From assembly GCA_964059195.1 (NCBI GenBank), contig CAXKWD010000005.1:136911686-136975685 (forward strand): 64,000 nt of DNA. Direction: 5' to 3'. The position numbers and the translations under genes are program-made. Source of the stretch: Ectobius pallidus. Its lineage: Eukaryota > Arthropoda > Insecta > Blattodea > Ectobiidae. The stretch's first letter is position 1. Each line of letters begins with the position of its first letter. Positions 58,601 through 63,790 of this stretch are shown in pieces. Below the pieces are notes generated by a model. That model had not been told where the DNA came from. It saw only the letters and a program-made list of their open reading frames with translations, and made no database searches.

Positions 58601-60896
58601 TGCGTGAGGCCGAGTGTTATCATGTTGACTCAAACATTCACCTGGGTTGTTATGGCACTGAAGTTGCTGGAAGCACTTCTTGAGTTTGGTTAATGTCTTC
58701 ACATAAGCTTCAGAATTAATGGTGCTGCCTCTTGGCATCACATCAATGAGTATGACACCCTCAGAGTTCCAAAACACAGTGATCCTGACCTTACCAGAAG
58801 AAGCAGTTGCTTTGAAGAAACATAATTCTTTCTTGTGTGTAAGTTTCATTATGAAGAAAAAAAAAATGTGGTGCATTACTTTCTGGGCAACCCTCGTAAA
58901 TGTTATCCCTAAATCTCTAGTCCATTACTTCCTCAAGATTAACATTATTTATATTATAGGCATGTGATATAGGCCTAGTCTTTTTAATCTATTGAACGTT
59001 GAATGGAAGTTTATATTTATTAAGTGCCAGTATAGTACTTTAAGAGATTGTGTGGGAATAGAAAAATTCTGTCTGTCTGTCCATGTGTCTGTACGCACCA
59101 TAACTGAAATACGCTTTATCAGATTCTCATGAAACTTGCTGTACGCATTTATAACGTTCATGGGAAGAATCCTATTGATATTGAACCAAATTGGTTCACC
59201 AGTACCGGAGTAATGCCCAATTTAGTGCCTATTTTAATAGATTATATTAGAAAGGCGCCATAACTCAAACATGGTTTATTGGATTTTCATGAAACTTGGT
59301 ATACACATTTATGATGTCCATGAGAAGTAACCTATTGAATTTGGACCTAATCGGTTGACCGGTACCGGAGTAAAACCTAATTCAGTGTCTATTTTAAAGG
59401 CACGATATCTCAAATACGCTTTTTCGGATTTTTATGAAACTTGGTATAGCCTACGCATTTATAATGTCCAAGGGAAGACGGCTATTGATATTCAACCAAA
59501 TCGGTTAGCCAGTACCGGAAATGACCAATTTAGTGTCTTTTAAGGTAATATATCAGAAAGTCACAATAACTCAAATATGCTTTATCGGATTTTCATGAAA
59601 CTTTCTATACTTATTTATAATGTTCATGGGAAGACGTCTATTGAAATTGGACCAAATCGGTCGACCAGTACCGGAGTAAAACCCAATTTAGTGTCTATTT
59701 TAAAGACGTGGTAACTCAAATATGCTTTATTATCGGATTTTCATGAAACTTTGTATACGGTACTTATTTATAATGCCCATGGGAAGACGTCTATTGATAT
59801 TGGATAAAATCGGTTGACCGGTATCGGAGTAATGCCCAATTTAGTGCCTATTCTATGGTAATATATTATTAAAGTACTTAACAAATGCAAATCTTTTATC
59901 CTGACAACTGTTTTACACTCTTCACATACGGCTTTGGAATAGTTAGCCATGACACATCCCTTTGCATTTAAGCTGAGAAGTACGGAGATAATAACGAAGT
60001 AAATGGGAAGAAACTAAGTAGTTGGAATGTACAGGCCAAATGATTTCAGGTAAGCTTCTCCTTAATAAAATTAATTCATCACCAACCATATGACACTAAG
60101 ATTTTAGCATTAGAGTGAACTGTATTCTAGGTTATGTTCGGACCTACAGAATTACTGTAAAGTGAATCCCGAACAACGTACCGGTAATGTAAAAGTATGA
60201 GTTTGAAATCAACAGACCTGAAGATTGACGGGAAAGATGTTATCTACAAGGCGTTTGTATCGAGGCCGCAATGCAGAACAGCATCCACAGCAACCTAAAA
60301 AAATAAACACATTCATAAAAATACGGCAATAACTAATCTAACAGTGGCTAAGCAATATTTTTCGACTATTAAAACTAATTTTGATGGACTCACACCCATT
60401 TTATTGACGTGACTTACTTGTACACATTTTGAATAAATTGATTATTCCTGAGCTTAACGATATAAAAATGTGCGTTCGTGCAAAACAGTTTTATAAGTTA
60501 TTCGATTTATATTTCATAACTATAATAAATATGAAATTATCATATCTTTCACAAACACAATACTGATCACACAACTACTGGTTTTTCCCCCAGGGAATGT
60601 CAAGCAGTCATTTTAAGGTTATGCCATCACGGCTGGTAAAGCAGACGATCCGATACTCAATGACTATGAACTGGCAGGTTAGCCAACCTACGAAAATGAA
60701 GCCACACGTCTAGATTTGTTCAAGGGATTGACACACAAAATTTAAATACCTACTTTAATATATAATTTAAAAATAAATACAGATTGAAATAGGTAACAGA
60801 GTACTTACATCCCGGGTCTGTGCATTTCTGAATTACGGAATCCACAACATCCGGTAATTCGGAATCAAAACAACATTTTGCCAAATTAAATGCCAT
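24538..60896 (-). CDS. EFR3: EFR3 (rolling blackout/stmA orthologue), complete gene, 16 coding exons
   Basis: Palmitoylated plasma-membrane scaffold that recruits TTC7/FAM126 and PI4-kinase III alpha to make PtdIns4P; in flies (rolling blackout) needed for phototransduction and synaptic transmission. Exons 5' to 3': 60896-60809, 60294-60218, 56772-56645, 55544-55394, 54158-54006, 53096-52990, 46663-46520, 45337-45259, 45117-44982, 40111-39822, 39609-39437, 34297-34066, 32721-32593, 31871-31545, 26197-26039, 24714-24538. All junctions are GT/AG and in phase; the sum is 2550 bases, i.e. 849 residues plus TGA, near the human length of about 820. Seen: cysteine-rich start and CCSALRPRYKRLVDNIFP, then FANIEEDTPSYHRRYDFFVS, GVVRKTVSDDL, LPDYQKIEIMMFIMSKVP and a conserved C-terminal end YEVLFPELFVY. 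It should fold as an armadillo/HEAT-like helical rod. No frame break. Confidence 0.96.
24950..25480 (+). pseudogene. LINE 3' end: reverse-transcriptase C-terminal fragment
   Basis: Frame from about 24967 reads LLYGSQSWSLTKKEI, then RKLLNTMQRDRIRNKDIRKT and SKWSWAGHVLRMD, the C-terminal signature of RTE/CR1-like LINE proteins (LYGSETW, RDRIRN, W.WAGH..R). Frame is lost after 25269, though remnants (GMLLGCCC-type end) continue to the microsatellite tail. 5'-truncated, inside EFR3 intron 15. Confidence 0.75.
25490..25654. repeat. Compound microsatellite (TAG)n-(AAC)n-(AAT)n
   Basis: Runs of TAG, then AAC/AACAAT, then AAT. Directly follows the LINE end, so it is probably the element's expanded tail. 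Gives spurious poly-leucine and poly-threonine frames. Confidence 0.95.
26039..26197 (-). CDS. EFR3: EFR3 coding exon 15
   Basis: Acceptor ttgtactttcag, donor GCTAAT|gtaagt; 53 codons. Encodes the acidic helix EEELTFESMKKLLTESAENA and EERRLQLSETFRTADFHDLV, the match to ITFEALKKAID and the KEKRR helix of human EFR3. Confidence 0.96.
27353..27942. mobile_element. Tc1/mariner (Tigger-like) non-autonomous element, 590 bp
   Basis: Ends CAGTGATACCTCGAGATACG and CGTATCTCGAGGTACCACTG are inverted repeats with one mismatch, flanked by TA at 27351-27352 and 27943-27944. CTCGTAT words recur near both ends. No transposase; short frames inside are unrecognised. Confidence 0.92.
28423..28851. mobile_element. 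Non-autonomous hAT element, 429 bp
   Basis: Begins TAGGGATGGGTCCTCGATAC and ends GGTATCGACCCATCCCTA. Octamer ATTATTAC is duplicated at 28415-28422 and 28852-28859. Both subterminal regions are crowded with TATCGAG/CTCGATA words, as expected of transposase-binding repeats. Confidence 0.94.
29115..29610. mobile_element. Non-autonomous hAT element, 496 bp
   Basis: Begins CAGTGATGGGAAGTAATTG and ends TACTTTTTCCATCACTG. Octamer GTTGAAAT is duplicated at 29107-29114 and 29611-29618. The interior repeats AGTAATT/TGTAATT words. Confidence 0.94.
30046..30165 (+). repeat. Unnamed interspersed repeat, copy 1
   Basis: About 115 bases shared with 53121-53235: ATTCCATTCATA, then TTTAGCAATTCCTCGGATA, ACCAATCA, TTTAT and ACAAGGATG in the same order and orientation. 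Family unknown. Confidence 0.75.
30691..31413. mobile_element. TA-flanked element with degenerate inverted ends
   Basis: Left CGTATTTACCTGCATAATAG and right (reverse) CGTAGTTACTCGCATAATGG agree at about four of five positions and are flanked by TA. No intact coding frame; resembles an old pogo/Tigger-type non-autonomous copy. Confidence 0.6.
31545..31871 (-). CDS. EFR3: EFR3 coding exon 14
   Basis: Acceptor aatttatag, donor ACTAGG|gtatgt; 109 codons. Encodes VLEARRKTGATHLLPELLVH and then LKGAGFDAARLQQVTPYG, corresponding to the EFR3 C-terminal regulatory part, with a glycine-rich insect-specific linker. Confidence 0.96.
32593..32721 (-). CDS. EFR3: EFR3 coding exon 13
   Basis: Acceptor gtcatttcag, donor GAAAAG|gtaaaa; 43 codons in phase 0. 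Encodes DTALTNGSLSTAQKYNLHAI and VACLLILIPNVVPITPLMEY. It has no long isolated frame and was found by splice phase and similarity. Confidence 0.93.
33127..33652 (+). repeat. Interspersed family copy with GC hairpin head
   Basis: Opens with ACTAGCATGTGCCCGCGGCT and CGCCCGCG, a small GC-rich hairpin, and ends ..TTTATTAATATAGAT. Blocks are shared with copies at 4.07, 34.58 and (minus) 62.66-63.36 kb. No coding frame. Non-LTR/SINE-like by its A/T tail; name unknown. Confidence 0.7.
33780..33990 (+). repeat. Interspersed repeat ending in (CAGT)n and a TATATATATAGAG tail
   Basis: Ends TCATTCAGTCAGTCAGTCAG, a second CAGT run, then TTTTATATATATAGAG. It follows directly after the preceding repeat and is probably another non-LTR-like tail. 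Confidence 0.45.
34066..34297 (-). CDS. EFR3: EFR3 coding exon 12
   Basis: Acceptor tttcttctag, donor ATTCAG|gtatgc. Encodes VNITEIELVLEKSSRPDIIF, RKNGPEIYRSLYESLEQENN and YTTLALLCVELSSEETVMEM, matching the RQD..FMKKNG and YTSLALI.IEL region of human EFR3. Confidence 0.97.
34575..34770 (+). repeat. Second partial copy of the 33.1-kb family
   Basis: CACTAGGAGGTGCCCGTGGC and TTCGCCACGATAATTCATTT, then TTATATTTATTAACACTTGC, closely matching the reverse of 63.20-63.36 kb. A fainter third head, CCCCCCGGCTTCGCCCACC, lies near 35.0 kb. Confidence 0.65.
36601..37296 (-). CDS. Penelope-like element 1: GIY-YIG endonuclease region
   Basis: 231-residue open segment, C-terminal half of a Penelope-like polyprotein. 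Seen: VNIPMGKNEYKLEY and a lysine-rich linker; a CxxC pair (KINCKDCGKFYVGQTKR) inside the GIY...YVG catalytic motif; the following R/H positions (RRKEHFRN); then MHFWEVGHEI and VWEKIFIKKN with the metal-binding glutamate. The endonuclease nicks target DNA for reverse transcription. Intact here, but upstream RT is interrupted and shifted, so no full protein is expected. Confidence 0.88.
   Translation of the reverse strand: MVNIPMGKNEYKLEYNHIVKIAEENGFKKDLIDKKVRKFKKQKKVKETTTLINEKENKNHKRFTYHPWANNRFQKIFNNVNIKLAPQNKFSLKNLIKTNQKDKVPHYKKAGIYKINCKDCGKFYVGQTKRNLDTRRKEHFRNIMNKQIEKSALAMHFWEVGHEIENEIELLKQVEKPIDLMVWEKIFIKKNRENLLNFDTSVGIHGTLIDKFIHPPPEGQSESADDGGKTR
37439..37928. mobile_element. 490-bp TTAA-flanked insertion inside Penelope-like element 1
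   Basis: Flanked by TTAA on both sides (37435-37438, 37929-37932) with short inverted ends GTCGCCCCTT / AAGGTGCGAC. It splits the RT region between NRNREK and the FGIYRKET-like block. TTAA targeting is typical of piggyBac-type movers, but the ends lack the usual CCC. It carries a TATAAAA box at 37866 near its right end. Confidence 0.7.
37929..38466 (-). pseudogene. Penelope-like element 1: reverse transcriptase remnant
   Basis: Minus frame shows LAMGNPLSPFLANLFMSNFE, WFRYVDDIFAVL (YVDD catalytic box) and LPFLDLKIYNRNREK. Farther upstream, with frame breaks and stops, VSFNVCSLFPSIPKEKLMEV. The reading frame is broken by stops near 38280 and by the 490-bp insertion at its downstream side. Confidence 0.85.
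38920..39058. repeat. Hairpin with 41-bp perfect arms
   Basis: Arms 38920-38960 and 39018-39058 (GTTATGTAATTAACAAAGTT ... mirrored). The 57-base loop contains CTCAATCTTGCTACAGAAA, a 19-base word identical to the outer end of Penelope-like element 1 about 270 bases away. Confidence 0.85.
39437..39609 (-). CDS. EFR3: EFR3 coding exon 11
   Basis: Acceptor tttgtttctag, donor CCATC|gtaagt. Encodes VGTKYQTIHFNTTFPMSFLE and PLLRMSLAADPDMRLLVQKI, then LIDRHQNLEKLLKP. Confidence 0.95.
39822..40111 (-). CDS. EFR3: EFR3 coding exon 10
   Basis: Acceptor tatttacag, donor CTCAAG|gtattt. Encodes PSVLEIINSLLSHLRVSVTR, a variable linker, then LPDYQKIEIMMFIMSKVP and LLQNILLKSLLK. One of the larger exons. The Penelope-like insertion ends only about 150 bases upstream of its acceptor. 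Confidence 0.97.
40351..40986 (-). CDS. Penelope-like element 2: GIY-YIG endonuclease region
   Basis: 211-residue frame: KFTYHPKLHDKFSKIFKDIN linker, LGIYRLKCKDCDKCYIGKTK (GIY-YIG with CxxC..C), RHAEHIRN, HHYWSTEHEFEED, TIWEKIFIQKNKYN. About two thirds similar to element 1, so a distinct but related lineage. If the hAT is ignored, its frame continues directly from the RT segment (MEYL then KIMDTAR), so this copy was probably intact when the hAT landed. Confidence 0.88.
   Translation of the reverse strand: MDTARTNGFNPELVNRKICKFKKQKLIKQNCTLNNIQDDKVFKKFTYHPKLHDKFSKIFKDINIKLAPSNKCNIKTLLQSEQKDKIPPNRNLGIYRLKCKDCDKCYIGKTKRNLKVRHAEHIRNIKYKQTDKSAVAHHYWSTEHEFEEDIELLKTVNKPIDLTIWEKIFIQKNKYNLVNFDIPKDNDLISRLIRPTTTPSEQPADPAVDLI
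41000..42579. mobile_element. hAT-type element with internal tandem array, inserted in Penelope-like element 2
   Basis: Exact 14-base inverted ends CAAGGGCGCCCATA / TATGGGCGCCCTTG and duplicated octamer TTAGATAT (40992-40999, 42580-42587). Internal satellite: units of 137-143 bases recur at 41441, 41578, 41718, 41861, 42002 and 42145 (word GTATGGTAA), each with ACCCCCGACTTAGGTAA. No transposase. Confidence 0.93.
42588..43065 (-). CDS. Penelope-like element 2: reverse transcriptase segment
   Basis: Minus frame with GLAMGNPLSPFLADLYMSSL, WYRYVDDIFTIVNKKLAG (YVDD active site), HLPFLDLKILRKENK, FGIFRKETHTDNYIK and LVNIPMNKNEYEMEYL. Open, but truncated at the 5' side where it meets the inverted partner at about 43064, and cut off downstream by the hAT. 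Confidence 0.88.
43073..43762 (+). pseudogene. Internally deleted inverted Penelope copy (RT start fused to endonuclease)
   Basis: Open plus-strand frame: FFVFRNKFYQQKEGLAMGNP, IFNCTLNNIQDD, then nearly the same endonuclease as the minus copy (GIYRLKCKDCDKCYIGKTKR). The YVDD box and thumb are absent, so it cannot reverse transcribe. Near identity to the minus copy suggests one event generated both. Confidence 0.85.
44257..44455 (-). mobile_element. tRNA-derived SINE, family B
   Basis: Minus strand: GGCGGTCCAGGTTCGATTCC (B box) after a tRNA-like head, a body ending GAGAAGCTGAAGGGCTTACA, and a tail of TAATC repeats (44257-44272). Not a functional tRNA; no aminoacyl-stem pairing. Confidence 0.75.
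44982..45117 (-). CDS. EFR3: EFR3 coding exon 9
   Basis: Acceptor tttctttcag, donor GTGTTG|gtaagt. Encodes AQYSYTVVETLMSHLDDNSK and IRTSIADVLSKIIAIAAGES. The following intron carries the 3.6-kb Penelope-like insertion complex. Confidence 0.96.
45259..45337 (-). CDS. EFR3: EFR3 coding exon 8
   Basis: Acceptor atcttttcag, donor ATTCAG|gtaatt. Encodes HLDLHELWVPNQFAIHTFRI and IMFSIQ. At 79 bases it is one of the shortest exons. Confidence 0.95.
46341..46393. repeat. (ACTT)n microsatellite
   Basis: About a dozen ACTT units with one TTCC interruption, EFR3 intron 7. Confidence 0.95.
46520..46663 (-). CDS. EFR3: EFR3 coding exon 7
   Basis: Acceptor caatttccag, donor CCTCAG|gttagt. Encodes an acidic, proline-rich linker (ADTPEPPQEERADPP) followed by LAETCMRELVGRASFGHIRC, matching the linker and helix region of human EFR3. 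Confidence 0.95.
46664..47972 (-). other. EFR3 intron 6, proximal part
   Basis: No coding similarity. Short inverted words CTTGAATCTAATGTGCAC and GTGCCCATTAGATTTGAGTG near 47567-47640 may be the decayed ends of a small DNA element. Confidence 0.4.
47973..48162. mobile_element. Penelope-type terminal palindrome (mini-element), best copy
   Basis: 84-base arms 47973-48056 and 48079-48162 with one mismatch and a 22-base spacer. Plus strand: CTGATGA (48067-48073), stem GCAAGC/GCTTGT with loop TACA, GAAAC (48091-48095), GGGTAATAATC, AAGTGAAGTTGAGTG. GCTTGTGAAACGC and GTGAAGTTGAGTG are shared with the outer end of Penelope-like element 2. Nothing else of the element remains. Confidence 0.75.
48543..48658. 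mobile_element. Small hairpin MITE, about 116 bp
   Basis: GTGGACCTATTAAAATATCC with AAGTTGCC at the left is mirrored by GGCAACTTAGATATTTTAGT and AGGTCCCC at the right; outermost G/A and T/C tracts also pair. The loop holds GTCACTGCGCATGCCC. Confidence 0.7.
48659..50461 (-). other. EFR3 intron 6, central part
   Basis: AT-rich, with a G tract near 49936. No gene or repeat family recognised. Confidence 0.5.
50640..51099 (-). pseudogene. Mariner transposase N-terminal part
   Basis: METIWKIRTAFGDDVMGITQ, IKEWYNQFKDCRTSVESEPR, GQPST and VSIQEIAEEVGI are the helix-turn-helix DNA-binding half of a mariner transposase. MNTLMSGDESWCTG retains the first catalytic aspartate region. The rest runs into unrelated frame. 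Non-functional. Confidence 0.85.
51376..51667 (+). mobile_element. LINE-tail insertion within the mariner
   Basis: Flanked by the duplicated word AAGGTCGGA (51366-51374 and 51674-51682). A plus frame gives HITVEDLIYKTDTLKILKDK and RSERMKKYWADKKKK, the pattern at the C-terminal end of some LINE reverse transcriptases, followed by an A-rich tail (AAAATAAAATAAAATAAAAT). Younger than the mariner copy. Confidence 0.65.
51705..52989 (-). other. EFR3 intron 6, distal part
   Basis: No feature recognised between the mariner and exon 6. Confidence 0.5.
52990..53096 (-). CDS. EFR3: EFR3 coding exon 6
   Basis: Acceptor ctttacag, donor TCCAG|gtgagg. Encodes GVVRKTVSDDLVENIWEAVH and MDKIVPSLLYNMQNS. Preceded in transcription order by SINE and Tigger debris in intron 5. 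Confidence 0.97.
53121..53235 (+). repeat. Unnamed interspersed repeat, copy 2
   Basis: Same order of blocks as the copy at 30.05 kb (TTTAGCAATTCCTCGGATA, ACCAATCA, ACAAGGATG). It ends just before a SINE. Confidence 0.75.
53283..53550 (+). mobile_element. tRNA-derived SINE, family C
   Basis: Head GTGTGGTCTTGTGGTTAGTG (A box) and GGCCCGGGTTCGATCCCTGG (B box) are well preserved, followed by a body with AGCTACTTGATAGAGAAGTA and GGTAGGTCTAGTCCCATTAG. Body unlike family A or B. Confidence 0.75.
53555..53686 (+). pseudogene. Pogo/Tigger transposase N-terminal helix-turn-helix fragment
   Basis: Frame reads KKRKVYPVTDKLKITDHVKN then ESKVSLSRECGIPGGTIWGC, the CENP-B/psq-type DNA-binding start of pogo/Tigger transposases (KLKI...NGESK..L..E.GIP.ST). 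It stops after 43 residues; no catalytic domain follows. Confidence 0.75.
54006..54158 (-). CDS. EFR3: EFR3 coding exon 5 (signature block)
   Basis: Acceptor gtgtttcag, donor TTACAG|gtttgt, 51 codons. Contains FANIEEDTPSYHRRYDFFVS, the most conserved stretch of the family, then IRLAGIRGLQ. Confidence 0.98.
54954..55097. repeat. Tandem duplication, two 72-bp units
   Basis: Unit starting AAAATGGCACAGCACTAAAA is repeated head-to-tail with very few differences, EFR3 intron 4. Confidence 0.92.
55206..55364. mobile_element. Palindrome resembling the Penelope-type hairpins
   Basis: 44-base arms 55206-55249 and 55321-55364 with two mismatches. The minus strand reads stem GGGAA/TTCCC followed by GAAAC, then AAGTGAAGTAAGTG, like the other copies. 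A CTGANGA core is not preserved. Confidence 0.45.
55394..55544 (-). CDS. EFR3: EFR3 coding exon 4
   Basis: Acceptor gtattccag, donor CAGTCG|gtgagt. Encodes FVVIAMEAMDQLLVACHAQT and LNLFVESFLKMVQKLLES, helical repeat segment. Confidence 0.97.
55960..56345 (+). pseudogene. LINE 3' end fragment with trinucleotide tail
   Basis: Plus frames: CSECWTLRKSEERKIEATEM, RFLRSIAGYTLLDKIRSEDI, and after a frame change YRTKWKEHAERMEDYRIPKL and GRSKERW, a LINE reverse-transcriptase C-terminus. Ends in GATGATGATGAA. Different subfamily from the 24.95-kb copy. Confidence 0.75.
56645..56772 (-). CDS. EFR3: EFR3 coding exon 3
   Basis: Acceptor gttacag, donor AATGG|gtaaga. Encodes DGLVKNNMEKLTFYALSSPE and KLDRIGEYLFQKASRDIYRR, matching residues after the cysteine block in all EFR3 proteins. 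Confidence 0.96.
57540..57880 (+). pseudogene. Probable LINE C-terminal fragment
   Basis: Frame gives GSRGTIYRSVAQQLQKLGIT, KEETKHLTENIIVGSISILN and HHIYSQK, reminiscent of the end of insect LINE polyproteins (helix then SL.ILRHH.YS). Tail CTTCTTCTTCTTAG. Assignment tentative. Confidence 0.4.
58216..58896 (-). mobile_element. Deleted mariner element retaining the catalytic C-terminal half
   Basis: Ends CGAGGGTCGCCCAGAAAGTA and TACTTTCTGGGCAACCCTCG (one mismatch), between TA dinucleotides. The interior is an open C-terminal transposase segment; the DNA-binding half is deleted. Confidence 0.93.
58325..58860 (-). pseudogene. Mariner transposase C-terminal part (D34D)
   Basis: VFWNSEGVILIDVMPRGSTI, HDNTRPHASLRTSEHI and SPDLAPSDFHLFGPLKDAIR. 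The second and third catalytic aspartates (HDN and PSD) are exactly 34 residues apart, the mariner D34D signature. The first aspartate and helix-turn-helix are lost, so no activity is expected. The frame is otherwise uninterrupted, which suggests a young copy. Confidence 0.9.
59040..59875. repeat. Higher-order minisatellite, five units
   Basis: Units marked by TAACTCAAATA..GCTTTATCGG and GAAACTTGGTATACG begin at 59101, 59261, 59406, 59567 and 59712, i.e. spacings 160, 145, 161, 145. Each also has CCGGAGTAA..CC.AATTTAGTG. EFR3 intron 2. Confidence 0.9.
60218..60294 (-). CDS. EFR3: EFR3 coding exon 2 (palmitoylation cysteines)
   Basis: Acceptor ttttag, donor CAG|gtctgt. With the preceding base it encodes CCCGCCSALRPRYKRLVDNI and FPVNLQ. 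The clustered cysteines correspond to those acylated in EFR3 proteins to hold them on the plasma membrane, and the following basic stretch also contacts lipid. Confidence 0.95.
60809..60896 (-). CDS. EFR3: EFR3 coding exon 1 (N-terminal extension)
   Basis: ATG at 60894-60896, 29 codons plus one base, donor GGGAT|gtaagt. It encodes MAFNLAKCCFDSELPD then VVDSVIQKCTDPG and splices in phase onto the conserved cysteine block. Vertebrate EFR3 starts only a few residues before that block, so this longer start is unusual; an alternative first exon could exist. Less certain than the other exons. Confidence 0.7.
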
Positions 60897-61330
60897 AATG
60901 ACTATGTGCCGTGGAGATTTATATCACGTAATTATAAATAAACCACATTTTTGGCGATGACATTGATCATAGGGTTAGTAGGTCACATTTTGAACGACCC
61001 ACTTTATATGAAAAAAAAAATTAACACTTTAGTCATACACAGCACTTTCCATCAAAATACACAGCGTTTGACATGCTATCCGCATTTTATTTTTGTCTTT
61101 CATTTTAAACAAAATGACAGTTCACAATATTAGTGATCTTTCAGAATGGCTACTCCTTGATGTATCCTTGATACCACCCACTACACAACTGCGGCTTCGC
61201 TCCCCAGGAACAGACGGAGAGCTACTACCAACTTCAGAACGATACGACGGAATGATATAGAACAGCTCAGTTAGGGTGCTAAAATGCATGCGCGAAATAC
61301 AAGTTCACGGACAATCCATTGATTAGTTAT
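60897..61330 (-). promoter_or_regulatory. Likely EFR3 promoter and 5' UTR region
   Basis: Sequence immediately upstream of the EFR3 start codon. It is locally less AT-rich around 61190-61300 and contains GCATGCGCGAAAT near 61285, close to an NRF1-type site. No TATA box or transcription start can be fixed; an unseen 5' UTR exon is possible. Confidence 0.3.
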
Positions 61331-62185
61331 TAAAAAAGTGCATATGAAAAAACTTACTCGGTTACTGAATGACGACAACGAGAACAAATTTTCTTTTCTT
61401 TTTATTTCTGTAATAAGTATTATCTCGGTATCGATCTGATAAAGGTACAACCGTGTTACGAAGCTTTTGTTGCAGACTAGATGCAGAAGTACAATGTTGT
61501 TTTATGTATTACAGTATAAGATGTAAAAAACTGGAGAAAGAAATCCGTAAGAAATTTTACCTTTAGCAGCAAATGGAAATAAATACATGTAATGCAAATT
61601 TCCATTCAGAAAATATCATATCTACGCCTATTTGATTCATAGCCCAAATTAAAGTAAACTATGAATGAAAATCACAAACAGAAATTCACAGTCTATGCAG
61701 TATATACAGTATAAGCTTTCGTAGTTGCTTCTAGACAAATTGTATAAAAATTGTAATTATTATTATACTATTATTAGAGATATTAATGTAGGCCCTAATC
61801 ATTACCGACATCGTTTTCATCATCATGATCACTATTAGCTTTAAAAGTAGTTACCCTTATTAAACGAAAACCACTTACACGAGGCAATATAACAGTAAAT
61901 AACTGCTGGCGCAAAGGATATAATATGTCTAGTATGTAAGTTATACAGATTTGCAAATTCAGTTGAGCTCCTCACAATCCCATGAAAAATAATAACGCTT
62001 TTAGTCGACTCACTTTAGCAAAAAAATAGTACACCATAAGGAGTTTAAAATAATAATTACCATAAAGGCGGTTCCTTAAAGCAGAAATTGTTATTTCAAC
62101 AGTTAAAAATTTTAACATTCAGAATGAATGAGCTAAATTATTTAGTTGACTTAAAATTTTATGAAATTAAGCTTATTTAAGCAGT
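61331..62185. other. Upstream region without recognised features
   Basis: AT-rich, no coding or repeat similarity recognised. Confidence 0.5.
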
Positions 62186-62189
62186 AACA

Positions 62190-62195
62190 GTAATA

Positions 62196-62247
<52 letters not shown>
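62190..62247. repeat. (AAT)n microsatellite, tail of the adjacent SINE
   Basis: TAA/AAT trinucleotides directly abut the 3' end of the minus-strand SINE, so they represent its tail. Confidence 0.95.
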
Positions 62248-62249
<2 letters not shown>

Positions 62250-62545
62250 GTAAAGTGTTCCCTATCCATGGGGGCCCAGAGGGTTCCAGGAGGTTGAAGC
62301 TCCCAGATCTTGGACATTTGGCACGTGAAGGTGGTAAGGTTGTCAGCCTTACGCACCGGCTGCCTTTACCCCCAGGATTGCTCCTGGTAATCATTTCTGT
62401 TGGAGGCTGAGTCGACCCCAGGGCCATAGTGCCACCACAAGGATTAGGCCAATTGAAAAACTCCAACAACCTCATCGGGAATCGAACCCGCGACCTTCCG
62501 GTTTGTAGCGCAGTGCCTCAACCACTACGCTACGCTACCCCCGCC
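62248..62545 (-). mobile_element. tRNA-derived SINE, family A copy 2
   Basis: Minus strand: GTAGCGTAGTGGTTGAGGCA (A box), GGTCGCGGGTTCGATTCCCG (B box), then TGGCACTATGGCCCTGGGGT, CAGGAGCAATCCTGGGGGTA and CTTCAACCTCCTGGAACCCT. Better preserved than the copy at 20.4 kb. Confidence 0.85.
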
Positions 62546-62654
62546 GGTGGATAATGAATATACAAAAATAATCAGAAGATGAAATTAGCCTTATGGATCA
62601 TTTGTGATGACAAAAGTGTCAATAGATTGTGATTATAAAATATGTGCTTTATCT

Positions 62655-63357
62655 ATACAATAAGAGGAAGAGTTTGTCTGTCTGTCTGTACGCGATGCCC
62701 AGCGAAATATACTGCACGCAGAGATCTGAAATTTTAAACATAGATGGACTGAAGGGTGGCCAAATGCATCTCAAAGCCGGATTTTTAATTTTAGCTTTCG
62801 TTCTCGAGTTATGGATGAAAACCGGGCAGAAAACGTGATTTTTTTTCGCTATCGAAGCATCAGTTTTCGGTAGTAAGTTACGTTTAAATCGTCTAATCAA
62901 CTGCAGGTGGTTTTAGCATAACTCGGAAATAAATGCATCACGATTTTTCATCATATCGCACGGAATTACGGATCGCTTCAATTTTGTAAGCTCACCCGGG
63001 TCGATTCGTTTGTTTAAAATGTCAAAGCACACAACTATCTGAAATTTTCAACATAGACGTTAGAGGGATAATGAATCTAGATCTAAACGGTTAAACATTG
63101 ATCAATTTGGACGGAAGTCACTATGCAGTGGTTTTCTGAGCCAGAGAACTCGAATCTGAGGTCTTTCTTCCCATGCTGCGGTTTCTAATCGTGGTATGCA
63201 CTTCAAAGCCGGACTTTTAGCTGTTTCATTAATTATTAATCGTTTAGTTTAGGCCTATGAATGTTTCACGTGCAAGTGTTAATAAATATAATGTTTTAAT
63301 TATGCTGATGTTAATTTTTAATTAAATATCGCGGGAGAAGCTGCGGACACCTGTTAG
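62655..63357 (-). repeat. Longest copy of the 33.1-kb interspersed family
   Basis: Reverse of 62.70-62.82 kb matches 33.48-33.62 kb, and reverse of 63.20-63.36 kb matches the head of the 34.58-kb copy. So this 700-bp copy links the pieces into one family. It ends with (GTCT)n on its 3' side. Confidence 0.75.
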
Positions 63358-63489
63358 TTGAAAATAAAAATTAAACTTAGGAACTGAAAATGTTAACAAA
63401 ACCTACTAAAACGCTACCAATTTATAAATTACTTCTCAATATGAGAGGTTTTTTAGTGCAATGAATAACATTGAAACCAAGTAAAGGAA

Positions 63490-63790
63490 CAGTCCTCCCA
63501 CATTAGCAGAAATATAATATATTTAGCCTATACAGGATTCACAACAGACTCTACAACTTTGAAATAAAGGGATTTGAACATACTATTTTCATCATTTATA
63601 ATGAATTACCACAGGAACTGAGAAACTTTTTAAAAAACTAATTAGCATCTTGTTTTTCTTATAGGTCTGATTTTTTATTAATCCATAGAATATGTATCTC
63701 ATATAGGCTATTATTGTAAATTGCCCCTTTATGTGGGCTTTGATTGTTGGGTCTTCTTGATAAAATAAAATTCATTTAAAAAAATTAAAA
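63490..63790 (+). pseudogene. Possible LINE C-terminal remnant
   Basis: One frame gives FEHTIFIIYNELPQELRNFL before a stop, like the YN.LP..IR...F end of I/Jockey-type elements, followed by an A-rich tail near 63775. Weak. Confidence 0.3.
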
